DNA of 6,951 nt from an uncultured Veillonella sp. (GTDB lineage Bacteria; Bacillota; Negativicutes; Veillonellales; Veillonellaceae), in the NCBI GenBank assembly GCA_900766125.1, contig CAAFUD010000017.1, positions 1-6,951 on the forward strand. The letters are read 5' to 3'. Below, piece by piece: positions 5,437 to 6,951 of this stretch. The notes beneath the pieces are model-generated. The model saw only the letters and a list, made by a program, of their open reading frames with translations, did no database searches and was not told the DNA's origin. The position numbers were made by a program, and so were the translations under genes. Numbering within the stretch: the first letter of the stretch is position 1; each line of letters begins with the position of its first letter.

Positions 5437-6483
5437 ATGAGCGAATTACTATTTAATGAACTCCCTAGACCGACATTCAGATGGTTGCGTGTTAACCATA
5501 CTGTAAGCTCTCTAGTTGGAGAAGATACATCCGTACAATCCATCGCTGTAGAAGCGAATCAAAATATACTTTCACCATTACCTACAGGAGCAGCACTGTT
5601 AGATGCTAAATATGAAGGTGCTAATAAGGATGCTGTTCAAGCATTGGTGGATAATGCAGAAGGTTATGTTATCAATGTTTCTGCTAAGACAAAAGAAGTT
5701 GTAGGCATCCGCATTGATGCTAATGCACGTGTAGCTAACCGTTTCCAATTCATCGTTGGTGAAGGGGCAGAACTAGAGGTACAATTCTATGTAACTGGCA
5801 CTGGTGAAGCTTTAACAAATATTAGTTATCTAAATGAATACGATGTAAAAGAAGGCGGTAAAGTTGTAGTGAAAAAGGTAAATCTTTTACCTGAACATGT
5901 ACAACATATCGAACATCGTTATACAAAATTGGAAGATAAAGCAGATGTAGAATACATTAATATTGAACTTGGTGGTAGCGAAAATATTTTGAACTACTAT
6001 CATGATTTAGTAGGTCAAGAATCTCGTATGGTTCATGATATTGCTTATCTTGGCAACGAAGAGCAAAAATTTGATATCTCCATGGTTATGAGTCATGGTG
6101 GTAAAAAATCTTTCAGTGATATTCATACATTAGGTGCTCTTAGTGGCAATTCTAAAAAATCTTTCCGTGGTACTCTTGATTTCCTTCATGGTGCAACAGC
6201 TTCTGAAGGTGCGGAAGAAGATACTTGCTTATTGTTAGATCCAACTGTAAAATCTGTTTCTTTACCTCTATTATTGTGTAAAGAAGATAATGTAGTTGGT
6301 AATCATGCAGCGAGTGCAGGCCAAATTGATCATAATAAATTGTTCTATATCATGAGCCGTGGCTTTAGTGAAGTAGAAGCAAAACATATCATTGTAGAAT
6401 CTATGATTCGACCTATTATTGATCGCATTGGTGATGAAACGATTGAAGAAGCAGCGTTAGCAGCTGTACGTAATAAAATTTAA
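5437..6483 (+). CDS. sufD: Fe-S cluster assembly protein SufD
   Basis: SufB paralogue that completes the SufB-SufC2-SufD complex and is needed for iron entry and cluster formation. It has 348 residues, distinctly shorter than E. coli (423) or Bacillus (~437) SufD. The loss is mainly at the N-terminal helical region, and short SufD proteins of this kind are recalled from anaerobic Firmicutes. The N-terminal LPRPTFRWLRVN (9-20) matches the LP-P-W-W motif of the family. The core has the beta-helix repeats (GEGAELEVQFYVTGTG, GGKKSFSDIHTLGAL, SKKSFRGTLDFLHGA). H290 in NHAASAGQIDHNKLFY corresponds to E. coli H360, important for cluster formation. The C-terminal helix pair IMSRGFSEVEAKHIIVESMIRP resembles that of SufB. 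The ATG at 5437 follows AAGGAGG (5426-5432), which overlaps the sufB stop codon, with a nine-base intergenic gap. The gene is intact. Confidence 0.95.
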   Translation: MSELLFNELPRPTFRWLRVNHTVSSLVGEDTSVQSIAVEANQNILSPLPTGAALLDAKYEGANKDAVQALVDNAEGYVINVSAKTKEVVGIRIDANARVANRFQFIVGEGAELEVQFYVTGTGEALTNISYLNEYDVKEGGKVVVKKVNLLPEHVQHIEHRYTKLEDKADVEYINIELGGSENILNYYHDLVGQESRMVHDIAYLGNEEQKFDISMVMSHGGKKSFSDIHTLGALSGNSKKSFRGTLDFLHGATASEGAEEDTCLLLDPTVKSVSLPLLLCKEDNVVGNHAASAGQIDHNKLFYIMSRGFSEVEAKHIIVESMIRPIIDRIGDETIEEAALAAVRNKI

Positions 6484-6495
6484 AGAGGCGTTTTT

Positions 6496-6951
6496 ATGAG
6501 ACCAATTGCAGAAGCATACAAAGACTTTCCTATACTACATAAAGAGCATAATGGGCACCGCGTTATCTATTTAGATAGCGGTGCTACTGCACAAATTCCA
6601 CAGTCCGTAATTGATCGTGTTGTGGAACATATGACACAACGTAATGGTAATCCACATCGTGGCTCTCATATTTTAGCTATTGAAGCATCTGAAGACTATG
6701 AAAATGCTCGTGATCGCGTAGTTGAATTTATCAATGCTCGTGAACGTGAAGAAGTTGTATTCACACGTAATAGTACAGAATCTATGAACTTGATTGCTCA
6801 TAGCTATGGTCTTCATAATGTGAAAAAAGGTGACAAGATTGTCATTACTGTTGCGGAACATCATGCCAATCTTGTAACATGGCAATATGTGACAGAACAA
6901 ACAGGGGCAACTTTAGAATATATGTACCTTGATGAACATGGGCATTTAAAA
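6496..6951 (+). CDS. sufS: Cysteine desulfurase SufS, 5' part, truncated at the window's right edge
   Basis: PLP enzyme (class V aminotransferase fold) that removes sulfur from L-cysteine, giving alanine and an enzyme-bound persulfide that feeds the SUF scaffold. The 152 N-terminal codons are visible and the frame stays open to the last base. Motifs seen are IYLDSGATAQIPQSVI (24-39), NPHRGSHILAIEAS (52-65), YENARDRVVEFINA (68-81), VVFTRNSTESMNLIAHSYG (87-105), and TVAEHHANLVTWQ (118-130) with H122, the histidine that stacks on PLP. T128 replaces the Pro common in EHHANIVPW, and NST replaces the usual GTT. The PLP lysine and catalytic cysteine lie beyond the window. The ATG at 6496 has AAAGAGG (6482-6488) seven bases upstream and is 12 bases from the sufD stop. 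The closely related CsdA is possible, but the suf context favours SufS. Confidence 0.93.
   Translation, partial: MRPIAEAYKDFPILHKEHNGHRVIYLDSGATAQIPQSVIDRVVEHMTQRNGNPHRGSHILAIEASEDYENARDRVVEFINAREREEVVFTRNSTESMNLIAHSYGLHNVKKGDKIVITVAEHHANLVTWQYVTEQTGATLEYMYLDEHGHLK

Noticed and set aside
1..6951. An undescribed mobile, defence or biosynthetic system.
   Set aside because: All gene-length frames with convincing coding character belong to known families in an ordinary chromosomal order. No transposase, integrase, regular repeat array or terminal repeat is visible.

Overview
The window is an ordinary AT-rich stretch of bacterial chromosome in which every recognisable gene lies on the + strand. 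Protein style and AT-rich intergenic DNA suggest an anaerobic or microaerophilic Firmicute. The small SufD and the sufC-sufB-sufD-sufS order recall Negativicutes of the Veillonella type. That assignment comes from memory of these families, not from a search. I found no mobile element, CRISPR array, tRNA or rRNA, and no convincing new system.

Layout: (1) 1-970 is the last ~322 codons of the chaperonin gene groEL, closed by a long-stem intrinsic terminator at 1004-1060. (2) 1061-1237 is an unusually signal-rich control region. It holds two well-formed sigma-A promoters (1104-1132 and 1160-1188), each with operator-like dyads nearby or in its spacer. (3) 1238-1654 is a DoxX-family membrane protein, followed by a compact terminator-like hairpin. 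(4) 1713-2969 is a fold-type-III PLP decarboxylase, best read as diaminopimelate decarboxylase (lysA). It has no visible promoter of its own, so it probably depends on readthrough from doxX. (5) 2970-3265 is a 296-base gap. It contains a candidate short transcription unit (promoter 3077-3105, terminator 3152-3185) and then the suf control region with two dyads. (6) 3266-6951 is the suf operon: sufC, sufB, sufD and the first 152 codons of sufS. Its genes are 8-12 bases apart, and the first two junctions have a Shine-Dalgarno sequence overlapping the upstream stop codon.

Functionally, SufS supplies persulfide sulfur from cysteine. The SufB-SufC2-SufD complex builds Fe-S clusters with ATP hydrolysed by SufC. 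The residues remembered as critical in the E. coli system have visible counterparts here: SufB C379 and E408, SufD H290 and the SufC ATPase motifs. A sulfur carrier or scaffold (SufU or SufE) is not in the window and would be expected downstream of sufS. LysA makes L-lysine from meso-diaminopimelate. GroEL and DoxX are unrelated neighbours. The points most worth a second look are the non-coding regions on either side of doxX-lysA.
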